DNA of 64,000 bases from Fragum whitleyi. Taxonomy: Eukaryota > Mollusca > Bivalvia > Cardiida > Cardiidae. How positions within the stretch are numbered: the first letter of the stretch is position 1; each line of letters starts with the position of its first letter. The stretch is taken from positions 63,555,610-63,619,609 of the forward strand of contig OX411547.1 in NCBI GenBank assembly GCA_948146395.1. The letters are read 5' to 3'. The position numbers were made by a program, and so were the translations under genes. A model generated the notes under the pieces. It was not told where the DNA came from. It searched no databases and saw only the letters and a program-made list of their open reading frames with translations. Positions 9,101 through 20,774 of the stretch are shown one piece after another.

Positions 9101-10175
9101 ATACATGAAAAGCCGTAAACTACGGTTGCATAGAGGTGACATTTGCATTTTCAGCTCCACTGGCCGAAGGCCAGCGAGCTATTGTCGTGGCGGGGTGTCC
9201 GTCGTGCTTGCGTCCGTGAATGAGAGTGTGGAGCGAGTTTTGAGTGAAATTAAGGGAGGTTAACCAATATTGCTAATTTTGTTCTAGAAGATACAAAATT
9301 AACTAGATTTATTACCTCCCTCTAATAAGATATACGTTATTTTCTGTTTGTGTGTCTTCATGGACCAATTAGACACTTTAAAATCAACACCAGCCAATAC
9401 AATCGTAGTATAGATAGATCGATTTGAACTAAATGTACAGCGTCTTGGTCGATTTCGAAATGTTTTCTAAGACTTTGGAACGTTTTTGATTGCTTTGAGT
9501 GAGTGATTGGATTGAATGAATAGAGGGCTGAGTGAGGGATTTAGAATGGCTTTGATCGGAATGATTGTCCATTTCACGGCGTAACTAGCTGCACACTAAT
9601 GACAATGTTCTTTTGTTTTAGAATCAGGAAGTCACATCCTTGACCTTGGGTGTGGAAACGGAATATTCTCCTTCTCATTGGCTCAAAAATACCCAAAATC
9701 CAGCGTTGTTGGTTTGGACGTTTGTGAAAAGCCGTTGAAAATCGCTAACGACCAGCTTCAGAAGAATCCTTTACCCAACCTGAAGTTTATCAAGGGGGAC
9801 GCACTAAACCTAGATGAAGAGCTAGTAAATCAGTTTGATCTGGTTTTCTTTTGTGATTGTTTACACGATCTTCCTGATCCCAAGAAAGCGCTACGCGAGA
9901 CTGCTAAAGTCCTTAAAGCCGACGGTAAACTTGTGATCATCGAAGTACGACCGCATTCTAACCAGGCAGATAACGCAGGTGATATGTTGGCTGCCATGTT
10001 CTATAGCTGCAGTATGTTTTGTTGTCTACAAAATAGCCTGTTAGCCGAACCAAGGATTGGTTATGGAGCCTGTTGGGGACACGAAGATATGACAAAAGCG
10101 ATTGAAGAAGTCTTTGAAATAGAGAAGAGAGTTGAACTCCCGATGCTTCATGCTATCTACATCTGTAAAAGATGA
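5955..10175 (+). CDS. SAM-dependent methyltransferase, Rv2258c-like (three 3' coding exons; 5' end not in window)
   Basis: Exons 5955-6142, 7901-8026 and 9622-10175 join in frame (phase 1 at both junctions) to 288 residues plus TGA. The segment starts YVREWLGCMVAA, the end of the winged-helix part of this family. A linker follows, then the class I Rossmann fold: motif I ILDLGCGNG (9636-9662), the acidic ribose-binding residue in VVGLDV, motif IV DLVFFCDCLHDLPDP, and the C-terminal GACWGHEDM signature before IYICKR. Relatives are about 360 residues long, so about 70 N-terminal residues are missing. I found no exon for them in 4694-5954, so they probably lie left of the window. That would place the antisense retrotransposon in an upstream intron. 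The methyl acceptor is unknown. Catalysis requires SAM and the protein has no visible signal peptide in this part. Confidence 0.92.
6422..6919 (+). mobile_element. CAGTTA MITE copy 1 (with duplicated left end)
   Basis: Left TIR CAGTTAACAACATCGTGAAA, right TIR ending ACGATGTAACTAACTG, TA on both sides (6420-6421, 6920-6921). The hairpin core is at 6580-6645. The left end occurs twice, at 6422 and 6491, as a 69-bp tandem duplication that includes GGTTAACGTA of the flank. Confidence 0.88.
6922..6990 (-). repeat. tRNA-like remnant (SINE head?)
   Basis: On the minus strand it reads like a tRNA: AAGCTCAGTCGATAGCGTGC (A-box region) and GAGTTCGATCTCC (B-box region) about 35 nt apart. It directly follows the TA at the right end of MITE copy 1. 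It is not a convincing functional tRNA, because the acceptor stem does not pair well. Confidence 0.5.
7049..7441 (+). mobile_element. CAGTTA MITE copy 2, diverged
   Basis: The left end CAATTAAGAACATCATGAAA follows TA, and the right end is GTCAATTTGACGATGTAACG. The hairpin core is disrupted by a C-rich run (7187-7205). Subfamily B, with 'aatccatatca..aataaaattg' in the middle. Confidence 0.75.
7442..7878 (-). mobile_element. CAGTTA MITE copy 3 (ends beside a splice acceptor)
   Basis: Inverted copy abutting copy 2. It contains CTCAGCGCTT, ACACTCACTCAG and the right-hand block TTCACAATGTAATTAGCTG followed by TA. It ends 22 nt before the exon at 7901. Confidence 0.75.
7901..8026 (+). CDS. Methyltransferase exon (middle)
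   Basis: The acceptor is cttcttatag at 7891-7900 and the donor is TTAG|gtacat with GT at 8027-8028. It encodes NDYDTDDKFWFAFGG through the LPALDENF segment that precedes motif I in this family. Phase 1 on both sides. Confidence 0.88.
   Translation, partial: VTTMTLMTNFGSHLEDFERRLAMDFFNRRYYRPLMKTSKGN
8083..8353 (-). mobile_element. CAGTTA MITE copy 4, shortened
   Basis: Starts GGTTAGTAACATCGTGAAAT and ends TCAATTTCATCATGTTATTA. The central hairpin survives as GGGAGGTAAACA...TGTTTTACCTCCC at 8220-8273. Lies in the second internal intron of the methyltransferase. Confidence 0.75.
8371..8779 (+). mobile_element. CAGTTA MITE copy 5
   Basis: TA-flanked (8369-8370, 8780-8781). Left TIR CAGTTTAAAATATCGTGCAA, right TIR ACGATGTTTATAACTG. 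The hairpin at 8471-8534 has ATATCAC on one arm and GTGATAT on the other, so both arms differ from the usual ATATCGC/GCGATAT in a matching way. Subfamily B. Confidence 0.88.
9117..9216 (+). repeat. Fragment of another dispersed repeat
   Basis: Contains AGCTCCACTGGCCGAAGGCC and a GTCCGTCGTGCTTGCGTCCG run. I associate both with a widespread molluscan repeat. It replaces the left end of MITE copy 6. Confidence 0.45.
9217..9591 (+). mobile_element. CAGTTA MITE copy 6, 5'-truncated (ends beside a splice acceptor)
   Basis: Starts inside the family at GTGAATGAGAGTGTGGAGCG and keeps the hairpin (9255-9319) and a right TIR TTTCACGGCGTAACTAGCTG. It ends 30 nt before the terminal methyltransferase exon. 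Subfamily B. Confidence 0.82.
9622..10175 (+). CDS. Methyltransferase terminal exon (SAM-binding core and stop)
   Basis: The acceptor is ttttgttttag ending at 9621. The exon carries the whole Rossmann core from GSHILDLGCGNG to the TGA at 10173-10175. No clear AATAAA follows within 600 bp before the next MITE. A candidate AATAAA near 10811 lies inside MITE sequence. Confidence 0.93.
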
Positions 10176-10659
10176 TCTGAATATGAAAACTGTTTTACTT
10201 TAAACATTTGTACGACATGGTAAAAATTTAAAATATGCGTCTAATTAAGCACAGATCATCCTTTGAATCTCACGCATGTTTGTATGAATCTTCAAATCAT
10301 ACTAATTTCAAAAGTACGTTTTTTTCTCTGGTTCCTGATGGATTTTCATCTAAATTTTCTAAAATAACATAATCAAGCTTCGTTTGGTCCTTTTCTTGGT
10401 ACTTTAGTTAGAAAAAAAATGGTATTTTTTAAAAAAGAATTCAATTCCAACCGAAAAATGTACTGATAGTCATGCTGATATCCATAAAAATGTGGGGCTA
10501 ACGTGACCACCATTGATGTACACCACATAAAAGGCGTCAATTTCACCGCTTCGCCGTGACAAATAACAGACTTCACCGAGGTTTGTTCTCAGAGTTAGTA
10601 ACCTGTCCGCCAAGACAAATATCCTATAAATTTACAACTGCTTAAGGTTTTCATAGATA
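10176..10659. other. 3' flank of the methyltransferase, no further gene
   Basis: AT-rich sequence, presumably 3' UTR followed by intergenic DNA. No repeat or exon recognised. Confidence 0.4.
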
Positions 10660-11063
10660 CAGTTAGTTACATCGTGAAATTGACATTCATCTCAATCAAA
10701 ACCGTTCCAAATCGCTCACTCAGCGCTCCATTCACTCATTCCGAACACTCACTCAAACCATTCAAAAACGCCCCAAAATAGTGAAAAACGTATAACAACA
10801 AATTCGTTTAAATAAAAAAACAAGCTTGGAAAATAATCGAGATTTCACTGAATTAATTGAAATTGTAAGCGTCTGAATAGATCTTGAAGAAATAGGACGT
10901 TTTCTTTAGAACATACTTACAAATTTTTAAAGGGAGTAAATTAATATTGCTAATTTTGTTCATCATAACATTCACTCATAACTCAATCCACAAACTCATT
11001 CAATTTCAATCCAAAATCATTCCATAATCATTCATCTTGTCAATTTCACGATGTTCTTAACTG
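10660..11063 (-). mobile_element. CAGTTA MITE copy 7
   Basis: TA-flanked. Starts CAGTTAGTTACATCGTGAAA (right-type end) and ends ACGATGTTCTTAACTG. The distal arm of the hairpin is deleted. Confidence 0.88.
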
Positions 11064-11065
11064 TA

Positions 11066-11920
11066 CCAATTTCTTCCCCGTGCGTTCGAACTGTGTTCTG
11101 TGTTAGAACTCACGAGGATTATTTTCTAATTTACGAAAATTTTGGCAGTGTGTTTAGCACTTCGAATCATAAATACAGCATTATTTGTCGAAGGAGAACA
11201 TTTCTGTACATCTGGCACATTTTCTGACCCGTTTTTGTCGATAATATTTCATTCTAGCCTATTGAAAGGCCGGTTGTATTTTGTTTAAGCAAACTCAAAA
11301 AAATGGCGTAATACACGTTTGGTGTCAGACACGCTAAATCTCTGAGCGCATGATGTTAGACACGACTACAGTTGATGATTAATCTCAAGGAAAATTTAGC
11401 TTTTTTAGGCTTTGAGAAACAAAGAGGATTTTTTTTAGTGTTTGGTTATTTAATTAATGAGTTATCAAAAGTTATTACAACTACTGTCTACCAATTAATC
11501 AAAACCGTTTAATTGCTTTGAATTCAATTATTAACATTCCCCTTGGTCTTTTGATAAGTCCTTTTCTATTTCCCATCTAAAACAAGTGCAGACGTTGTCT
11601 AGAACTATGTTGATATGGCAGATGATCACAGACGATCACAAGTCAGGGGTGAAAGAATGTTGGACATTCTACTCTTTATTCCCAAGAAATCGAATCAAGA
11701 TATTTAAACAAATATTGACATTATTTTTTTAAAATAAAAAGTGGCTAATGGAAATAAGAAATTATATAGAACGATTCTTGAATAAAAGACGAAAACATGC
11801 TTTTGGTATTTCAATTTCAACCGCTTCTCAGCAATATCCAATACATTTACTTGTTTAGATAAATATGCAAGCACGAGACTTTTTTGAAATGTACCGTCTC
11901 ATTATACCTTAGATTCGAAT
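11066..11920. other. Unassigned AT-rich sequence
   Basis: No open frame with protein-like composition and no recognised repeat. Confidence 0.4.
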
Positions 11921-11921
11921 A

Positions 11922-12350
11922 CAGTTAGTTACATCGTGAAATTGACATTCATCTCAATTAAAACCATTCTAAATCGCTCATTCAGCGCTGCATTCATTCA
12001 TTCCAAACACTCTCCAAAACCATTCATAAACGCTCCAAAACTCACTCAAACCATATAACAACAACTTCGTTAAAAAAAGAAATAGCTGGGAAAAAAAATC
12101 AGGATTAACTTTGATTAAATGAAATTGAAAGGGTCTGATTAGATCTTCAAGAAAAAAGAAGCGTATTATAGAAAATATACGCATTTTTTTAAAGGAAAAA
12201 TTATTAATATCGCAAATTTTGTTCATCCTGAACAAAATTTGCGATATATGATTACCTCCCTTTAAATTCACTCAAAATCCGCTCCACACACTCATTCAAT
12301 TTCATTCCTAAATCATTCCAATATCATTCGATTTCACGATGTTGTTAACT
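11922..12350 (-). mobile_element. CAGTTA MITE copy 8
   Basis: TA-flanked. Starts CAGTTAGTTACATCGTGAAA. Good hairpin around 12196-12263. The left-type end is ATTTCACGATGTTGTTAACT, with the final G lost. Confidence 0.87.
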
Positions 12351-12472
12351 TAAAATGGTCATACAGAAGGGGGAGAACAGTACTGGTATAGAAAAGCAAC
12401 AACGTATACGAACACCTTTAATAAATCATCAGATACGAAGAAGCGAGGAAAAATCAACACTTAATGTAGCTA

Positions 12473-12704
12473 CAGTTGAAGACATCGAGAAACTGACTAT
12501 CAAAGCCATTCTAAACCGCTCACTCAGCGCTCCACATAAATACCGCTAAATAATAAATACCGCTAAATACCGCTAATTTTGTTCATCAACAAAATTACCC
12601 ATATAGGATAACCACCCTATAATTTCACTCAAACCTCGCTCCACACATTGATTTCATTCCAAAATCATTCATCGTGCCAATCAATTTCGCGATGTTATTT
12701 AACG
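12473..12704 (-). mobile_element. CAGTTA MITE copy 9, internally deleted
   Basis: Starts CAGTTGAAGACATCGAGAAA and ends CAATTTCGCGATGTTATTTA. About 200 bp of the middle is missing, and the block TAAATACCGC is repeated three times where the hairpin arm should start. Confidence 0.75.
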
Positions 12705-12867
12705 GAAATACAGACCAATTTCCTCGAGCCTCGTCCTCGGATTTATCTTTTGCATATAGCCGCACTATCAGACTATATTTCTCGTAATACAAACGATTAT
12801 TCTATTTATTTAATGCAAAAATAAAAAAAAAATGTGCAAATTATAGGACAAATTTGCTTAAAGCGGG

Positions 12868-12962
12868 TCATTTTGCACACGATTGCTATGCAGCGTTCAT
12901 GATGACGTCACTTATTCGGCTTCGCTAAGATAACGTCAGATAGAGTTGAGCGAAAGAGGGGT
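12868..12962 (+). repeat. Dispersed 'GACGTCA' repeat, copy a
   Basis: GGTCATTTTGCACACGATTG, CTATGCAGCGTTCATGATG and ACGTCAGATAGAGTTGAGCG recur with small changes near 41103-41200 (same strand), 41376-41460 (opposite strand) and, more weakly, 25262-25365. Confidence 0.6.
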
Positions 12963-13331
12963 ATCAGTTTATGATAATTTCACTGGTTCTGTTTATGTTG
13001 TATTTTTTATCTTTGACACAGACTATTTGTTAGAAATCAATGAATGGTAGCAAAACTAGAACACGATATACAAGTTAAGGCCTGCTGTCGGTTAACTCGA
13101 AACTACATCTTCCTTCAGATGTATTCAAGGTGTTTTGATCGTTCATCGTCGACACACGAAACCGATCAGAAGATGCTGCTTACCCAATCAATACCCACAA
13201 AACAGTTTGTCTTATGGCAAGGTGTGAGTGGGTAGGCATCTGCAGAATATTCAAGGGTTGAAGTCATGCGCTGAACCTTTACACGTTAAGTCGACTAATC
13301 CTTTTTACTTGTATGTTTGATATGACTTTAA

Positions 13332-13728
13332 CAGTTAAGAACATCTTAAATTGACAAAATGAGTAACTTTGTCATGATTTTTATATTAAATTGAATTAGT
13401 GCGAGGATCGGGTTTAGGTTGAAATTCAAGGGAGGTCAACCAATATCGCTAATTTTGTTCAGGATGAACAAAATTAGCGATTTTTACACCTCCCTTGAAT
13501 GAAATATGCATACAGGTTCTACGGATACATTTCTATGTCTTCACGAACTCAACATGAACTTACAAAATTCAATGCATTCAAAGAAATTGTGGATTTTTTC
13601 TAGCGATCCTTATCTTGAATGTAATTGTTGTTCTTACCATTTTAGTGATTTTTTGAGCGTTTTTGAATGGTTTGAGTGAGTGAGTGATTGCAGCGCTGAT
13701 TGGGCGATGTAGAATGATTTAGATCGGA
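13332..13728 (+). mobile_element. CAGTTA MITE copy 10, right end lost
   Basis: Left TIR CAGTTAAGAACATCTTAAAT. The hairpin is at 13429-13494 with strongly paired arms around CAGGATGAACA. Homology stops at GATCGGAAAG, so the right TIR is missing. Confidence 0.82.
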
Positions 13729-13729
13729 A

Positions 13730-14627
13730 AGGCTTTTTCTCTGATCGAGGTTCGATAGTTGCCGTACATCTCTGAAGCCTTTCAGCCCGGCTTCTGCAAC
13801 ATATTGCACCTTCCCAAGTTACCTTATCGGCAGTAAAAACCTTAAATACACACGTATAGTTTCAGTCCGTTCAAAATATATGTACATGCTCTGGAAACAA
13901 CCCTCTTGTTACATTTACATGTTTAGTGTTAATTTAACCATTCTTTTGGTTTGTCCTACCTGTACAATGCCTTCTGCACTGAGTATTCTTCAATAAAGAA
14001 AAATTAATTAATAACAATATAACAATAATGTTGTTAAACAACAGCTGCAAATTTTATCATGAAAAATTAACAAAAAACACGGCTCAATAAGATGTAAGAT
14101 AACTCGCATGGCCTTGTCAAGTATTTCTTGTATAGGACAACATAAGTTGCTTCCCTTTACCTATCTACCGTTTAAACTTTATGACATTGTCTGCCGCAAA
14201 GCAATATTTTAAACGGCGAACTATGATAAAATATAAAAAAATTAAGTTCATTTTATTCCTCATCAAAAGCTATTTTAGCTATGCAGCTAGTTTGTAAGAT
14301 TGTTGGAGTCCAATCAGAAATTGTCCCATTTTGGAGAGTTATCTGTGCCCATGCTTTATGGTTTGAAAATACAAGATATGAAGAGGTTTTTTTTTGTTTT
14401 TTTTTGATTCATGAAGATATGAAAAAAGCCATATCACTCTTACATATCAACGCGCGCTTTTTCAAATACATTAATATATGACCTGAAAAACCTTGTTACG
14501 CCTTTATGTGAAACCGTTTCGATGTTTTGATTCGGCTTTTAGCTACATACCACCATGAATCAAACAAACTTTTCTCTTTGTCTCTTAAGAAGTTTAACCA
14601 AGAAAAGTTGGATGCCAAAACTTCCTA
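13730..14627. other. Unassigned sequence
   Basis: AT-rich, no supported gene or repeat. Confidence 0.4.
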
Positions 14628-15064
14628 CAGTTAACAACATCGTATAATTGTCAAGGTGAATGATTTTGGACTGATTTAAGAATGAAATTGTATGAGAGTG
14701 TGGAGCGAGTTTAGAGTAAGTTTGATGGGAGGTAATCCTATATCGCAAATTTTGTTCAGGTTGAACAAAATTAGCGAAATTGATTACCTCCCTTTAATAA
14801 AATTTGCAGACAAGTTATATACATAGCTTTCTATTTCTTCAAGAACCTATGAGACGCTAACAATTTGAATTATGGCAGTGAAATCGCGATTTTCCTCTAT
14901 CCAAATTTATTTTGACTGACTTTATTGATTCTTTATTTTCCAATAGATTTGAGCGTTTTTGAATGGTTTGAGTGAGTGTTACGAATGAATGAATGGAGCG
15001 CTGAGTGAGAGATTTGGAATTGTTTTGATTGATGTGAATGTCAATTTCACGATGTAACTAACTG
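14628..15064 (+). mobile_element. CAGTTA MITE copy 11, full length (437 bp)
   Basis: TA-flanked (14626-14627, 15065-15066). Left end CAGTTAACAACATCGTATAA, right end TTCACGATGTAACTAACTG. Hairpin 14727-14793. Subfamily A, with CAGTGAAATCGCGATTTT after the hairpin. Confidence 0.92.
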
Positions 15065-15107
15065 TATCATCCTCGGATGTTTTGATACGATGAGTCATAA
15101 AAACAAT

Positions 15108-15166
15108 TGCCATCACCACAGCAGTTTGAATCGCTTCGGACTCCCAATCGTGTGGTTCTGGTGTAA
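15108..15166 (+). repeat. tRNA-like remnant between two MITEs
   Basis: CGCTTCGGACTCCCAATCGT followed by GTGGTTCTGG resembles the central part of the SINE heads seen at 28608 and 30408. Copy 12 begins at its right end. Confidence 0.4.
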
Positions 15167-15168
15167 TA

Positions 15169-15609
15169 CAGTTAAAAACATCGTGAAAGTAACACTCATT
15201 CCGATAAAACTCATTCTTAATCATTTACTCAGCGCTCCATTCAACTATTCCAATCACTCACTCAAATCGATCAAAAACGCTCCGAAATTATTAGGAAACA
15301 TTTAAAAATCGTTCAAGACTTTCAGCAATAAATTTATATTAATTTATTTTTTCTACTGTTTTATTAGCTGGTGTGGACTTTCAAGTGTCTGATTGGTCTA
15401 AGAAAACGTACAAACAGAAGAGTACATATGTTTTATTAAAGGGAGGGGGGGTAATAAATATCGCTAATTTTGTTCATCTTGAGCAAAATTAGCAATATTG
15501 GATTACCTCCCTTTAATTTCACCCCAAACTCGCCCCCACACTCATTCAATTTCAATCCGAAATCATTCCAAAATCATTCATCGTGTCGATTTCACGATAT
15601 TTTTAACTG
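15169..15609 (-). mobile_element. CAGTTA MITE copy 12, full length (441 bp)
   Basis: TA-flanked. Starts CAGTTAAAAACATCGTGAAA and ends TTCACGATATTTTTAACTG. Hairpin 15437-15513. Subfamily B. It lies inverted to copy 11, 105 bp away. Confidence 0.9.
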
Positions 15610-15680
15610 TACCCTGTATTCGACACACACACGTATTTTCCTAGTTATACTTATGGTAAATTTTTCTCGGTTGCCTTCCA

Positions 15681-16049
<369 letters not shown>

Positions 16050-16717
16050 AATTATCTCTACCGACCTACAATCGCTCTCTGTCCAGTGCCTGCACATTAT
16101 ATAGACATTAACGGCACTATCGCATGTGATTCTTGGTTGGGAATTATCACATTTGCTAGCAATCCTCTGCTGTCTTTTGCAAGACTGTTTAGACGAACCG
16201 TTTATGTTGATAACTAGTATAGCAATAGTTTTCCTGTTTATAAATCTGTCAAAAATGTTAAGAGACCATTTCATTGTATTTTTAAACGTTTTAAAGGTTA
16301 AGTGTTTATTCGTTTATAAATTGTCCAATACTTGACAAGTCACGATATCAAATATCCAAGCTTTTATCTCGGCCTTTTGTACCAAACTTCCTGGTTAGGA
16401 ATTGAATAAGATACCCGAAATCTCGATGGTTTGATAATAACCTGCTCATTCGATCCTTTCGGGTTTCGGTTATGAAATTTACCATACATCATCAGACTAA
16501 AAGGGTACAATAGTTTCATCATTAAAATTGTTAGATCCATCGAAAAAATCTTAAAGTGACATCAGTTTGCATTTTTTGTTTTATGTCGACAATCATATAT
16601 GTTCTACGATGTATCTATTGTACACAAATACCATAACACTATCCTAAAAACATACAATCACAATCATTTTCTGTATAAACCCATTAAGAATGTTCTTAAT
16701 CTTTACCAAATTTGCAG

Positions 16718-16973
16718 AGAGGCTCTATTTAAGGACAAATGTATTTTTAGCAATAGTCTCAATCACGGTAACTTTCGAATCAGGCTTCCGAAAAGCATTT
16801 CTGGCACTTTGGTTGAAACAAAGTTACAATGTATAACTAATTTTGAAATCGTATACCTTGATAACGCTTACAGTCTTAGACCAGTTGTTACTCATTCTTT
16901 CAAGGCGCGGCAAAATATAATGTACATGCTATCTCCGATAACAGAAAAGGGGGGACCCAGAACGGCTCTATAG
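16718..16973 (+). CDS. Possible terminal exon of an unknown gene
   Basis: A 3' splice site tttgcag at 16711-16717 is followed by 84 open codons (EALFKDKC ... GGPRTAL) and a TAG. Composition is less AT-biased than its surroundings. No family recognised and no upstream exon identified, so it may be a chance open frame. Confidence 0.2.
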
Positions 16974-17273
16974 CCGTTGGCTATGAAGCCGGTTTGAACG
17001 AAACTAAACTATCCTTTGAGAGTTATCGGTATTTAGTTAGGCAATTTCGTAAATCTAAAGTTAGGTAAATTTATTCTAAGCCCTTATCCGTATGAAAAAT
17101 ATAGACACATTCCTATTCTATTCATGTAATTCCTTTGTGCTTCACAATTTCTTTGGTGCCAATCCACTACAGGAGAAGCAATTGATCTAGTTATTCGGAT
17201 GAAATAACTTGACAAACGAGTTTTCTTAAAATTTAATATTTTGTGTGAAGTAATGGAACCAAGAATTAAATTA
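16974..17273. other. Unassigned sequence
   Basis: AT-rich, nothing supported. Confidence 0.4.
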
Positions 17274-17466
17274 GGGGGTCATCTCAAACAAATTGACCTT
17301 AAGCGGACCTCATCGTCTTTCAAATGCCTTATAATCCGAATAATTATATGCGTTAGTTTTACCTTTTTACAAATTAAGAAAAAAATGTAAAGTAAACAAT
17401 CTAATAATCTTTAATCGTTTCATTGGTTACACTTTTGCCATTCCAAATTGTTTTGAGACGACCCCT
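17274..17466. mobile_element. Small MITE with 24-bp TIRs
   Basis: GGGGGTCATCTCAAACAAAT at the left pairs with ATTGTTTTGAGACGACCCC at the right. About 193 bp with no coding capacity. The target duplication is unclear. Confidence 0.6.
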
Positions 17467-18830
17467 TGTCTGGACGTCTCATCCAGCCATTACTTTAGTT
17501 AGGTGAAATAACATGTGTGAATTATACTTCCTTGTCCATATACCCTTGAATCAGGTCATAGATAAACTGGAATTTAATCACTAGATTCCCCTACTTGGTG
17601 ATTTGAATAGAGATTTGCATGTCAATATAAGTATTCTAATATCTTCCTCTTATCCTTGCCATCAGGTATAGATTCAAAATCTTAATTGACCCCTTCCTCT
17701 GTCTTAATTTGAAATCGCTTAAATCAGTAAAGATATGTCCTTCTCCGAAAACAGTCAGACATCTGGGCAGAACCAATGTTATTACATGCTATTTCAGAGA
17801 AAGCCTATTCTGTGGTTATCTAAAATTAGATTTCTTTTAATTTTCCAAATTACAAGGTCAATGAGTCAATTGTGTCCTGTTTATAAGCCCGTCTTTCACT
17901 GTAGGTATTTTCCACAAATCTTGTATCGTTATTTACCTAACTGACTTCGTGGAGCCGTTCGTGTAAAAATACAAATATCTTGCTCAGCCTTGGTTGGGTT
18001 TAAAGGTTTCTGTCCAATACTCATGCTGAGCAAAGGCTTCTTCCTCCCTCAGATTTGGTCAACAGGACATTCCGCCCTAAATATTTGAAGGGAACAAGCG
18101 ATCTTATTAAACTGAGTATAAATCTTGTAAAAGCATGTTTTAGTACCGAAAGTTAAATGATTTTTCTGAGGGCTTTGTATTGCAACTTTACATTGTCTGT
18201 AGGAAAGGACTCCTTAAGTAGCAATAAAATTTCAGTCAGAATATAGTCAAAAGAAATGTTTTAAAGAGCTCTATCTTTCTTATTTCATGAACTGTTGTTA
18301 CATTGTAAGAGTTTTATTGAAGGCGGGTTTTACATATTAATAAATTAGCAACTTCGGGACCTCTTTTGCATGTCCCCTTCTAAAAATAACTATCTAACGC
18401 ACCACATTTTTTATTTATCAAATATCATTTATATGAGACCAAATTTTTGTAACATTTTATGTTCGATGGCTTTATTAACACATTTTTGCACCAAATATAT
18501 TCTTTGCTCCCAATTGTTTTTCGAATTATTGATGTATTTGGGTATTTAAATATATAAAGATTTGTTGAAGTCTGCTCAAAATTCTTCCCAGACAGTAGTT
18601 GCGTCACGTCATCTATGTGTGGGCTATCACGCCATGTGTAATCAATATTCGGAAAATATCAGGGAATTCCCCGTTATATATTTTAACCTAAATCATTCTG
18701 CTTTGTTGCTAGGAAGTATTATATGAACATGTAATGGACGTGTTCGCCCTTTACCACAACATGCCTTTGTTTTACTTCATATCATCACCATGTCCGTTAC
18801 AAGCTGTGGAATTGAAAGGGCTACGTGGAA
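17467..18830. other. Unassigned sequence
   Basis: AT-rich, no gene or repeat family recognised with confidence. Confidence 0.4.
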
Positions 18831-18854
18831 ATTTGAGCCAGGGCGTGATATTTC

Positions 18855-18945
18855 CGACGTATTCTTGAATACGCAAAGCAAATGCTCAGATCAGCCTTTG
18901 CACCCGCACAGTCTGATCAGATTTTTACTTTGCGCTCTGTAAGAA
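18855..18945. repeat. Imperfect hairpin repeat ('CAGACTGATCAG' family)
   Basis: ACGCAAAGCAAATGCTCAGA is partly complementary to CTGATCAGATTTTTACTTTG on the other side of GCACCCGCACAG. Related hairpins occur at 20264-20365, 24178-24250 and 35380-35602. Confidence 0.55.
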
Positions 18946-19165
18946 GTGATTTGCTCGGTCCCTTTCCATCAGTCCTCAAACATTCTCAATATGTGGCTGC
19001 CCATATGCAACATTTCTGCGCACCGCGCATTACAAGTAAATGAAAACGTCACCAAATACTCATTTGTATTGTGCTACCATTCAATTGAACACTTAAATTG
19101 GCCTCCAAAGAGATCGACAATTACGCCGGGCTTAAGATACATTTCTAGGTTATATATATGCTTAA

Positions 19166-19387
19166 CCCTTTCCTGTTTAATCCCTTCTTTTTATGTGTCT
19201 ATGATTTTATGATTGGGAAAACATTGTGAAAAAAAGAAGAAATTGCTTCTGACAAGCAATTTCTTCTTTTTCCACACTATTTTCTACCCTACTAAATGGT
19301 TATTTTTCAAATTAAATCCACTTTTAATTTTCATCTGCAAAACCTTTGAATTTCGACAGGTCCAAAATTTTGTAAAACAGGAAAGGG
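19166..19387. mobile_element. TTAA-flanked MITE with internal perfect hairpin
   Basis: TIRs CCCTTTCCTG and CAGGAAAGGG, both flanked by TTAA (19162-19165, 19388-19391), the target site of piggyBac-type elements. In the middle, AAGAAGAAATTGCTT and AAGCAATTTCTTCTT pair perfectly around CTGAC (19232-19268). No transposase. Confidence 0.78.
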
Positions 19388-19391
19388 TTAA

Positions 19392-20263
19392 TGTATGTGT
19401 AATGTCCGCCATGTACGTCGTGTGTCGTCAATATTTTCCTTGTTTGCATTCTTGAGGCTACATAATTGCCCAAAAAACCTGGGGATTTATCGGAACCGGA
19501 TATTCTTGTTGAATCTATGACGAGTTCGACATGGGGGGGGGGGAGGGTCGATGGCATAAAAATATTAAGGTCATAAAAGCAAAGTCTTAAAACAACCTTA
19601 AAAGCGCTTTAAATGCCACAATTCTTGTCCGGTTAATCTAAAACAAGTTCGAATGACTGAATTGCAGATATTCTTCTTGTTTTTGAAATTGTGTCATATA
19701 AGGGGAAAAATCTAGGTCGCCGGGGAAGGTATATCATATAAAAGTTTTGTATAGAGACCATTTTGCTTATTTAACATGAAAAAAGGTGCGAATTTGTATT
19801 GGAAGCATAAATGCATAGGCATTGTGATAATCGCTAACATTTTAAAATTGAAAAACTGCTTTATATGTTTGGACTTTGAATGATTTAGAGCCAATATAGT
19901 CCTCATGATTTTCTTTGTCCATAAAGCTAGAATTTTAAAATCCTGATGGTATAAATTTGCGCAAAAGCTCTTCTATGATAAAGAGTGCTCGACAATTTAG
20001 TGAACAAGGCGGCCTCGTTACAAGAAACACTGAGCTAAGTTTCGGCTGATATAGATGTTCGTCCGTGCAGCGAGGTGATATGATTACAGACTCTCTTGGA
20101 ACACTGATAATTCGTGCAGAATATCCCTCGTTGTACAACACATCTTTATGGTAAATGGGCTCACCGGGGAGAAAATGCCTGAAAATCTACAAATGATCAG
20201 TAGCGTGAAATTTGCGATAAGTATATGCGTGCGTGATTGACAGATATTAAGCAAGTTGGACGG
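19392..20263. other. Unassigned sequence
   Basis: No supported gene. A run of nine or more G lies near 19533-19543. Confidence 0.4.
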
Positions 20264-20365
20264 TCTTAACTGAGACCTTGAGTCAATAGCTACATATTAC
20301 GCGCAGTTAAGACTCCGACCAGACTGTGCGACTGCACAGGCTGATCGGAGTATTAAACGTAACGC
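20264..20365. repeat. Hairpin repeat ('CAGACTG' family)
   Basis: GACTCCGACCAGACTGTGCG is followed by GCACAGGCTGATCGGAGTAT, an imperfect fold-back related to 35502-35570. Upstream, GGTCTTAACTGAGACC forms a small palindrome. Confidence 0.5.
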
Positions 20366-20774
20366 TCAAGTAAAAATGTTAAAAATTTCATGCAATGGCT
20401 CGTATTTTGTTTGTCCATAAAAAGGTTTAGCCGACTTCTGACGCGGCAAAGTAAAACCCTTCGAACTACGGCTATTCGATGGATGCCCAACGACAAAACT
20501 ATCATATTTACCCGATCATGTTGTAATGAAATTTTATATGAAAATGTTTTGCTTTTCCTTTGATTTGTCTTCGAGACATGAATTTCCTTTTTTATCAAAT
20601 GGAAGGCAAAATCAACTCAAACATTAACCAAGCAGTTATTTGAAAATAGGATGTCATTTATCTACGGAATATTTTTGTACTAAATAGATGACGAATTAGT
20701 ACGACAGATTGATGATCCCTGAATCAGAAAAGCTAAGCTAAGCCAAAAGGTCTTGCTCTTGGCCAACCTTCATA

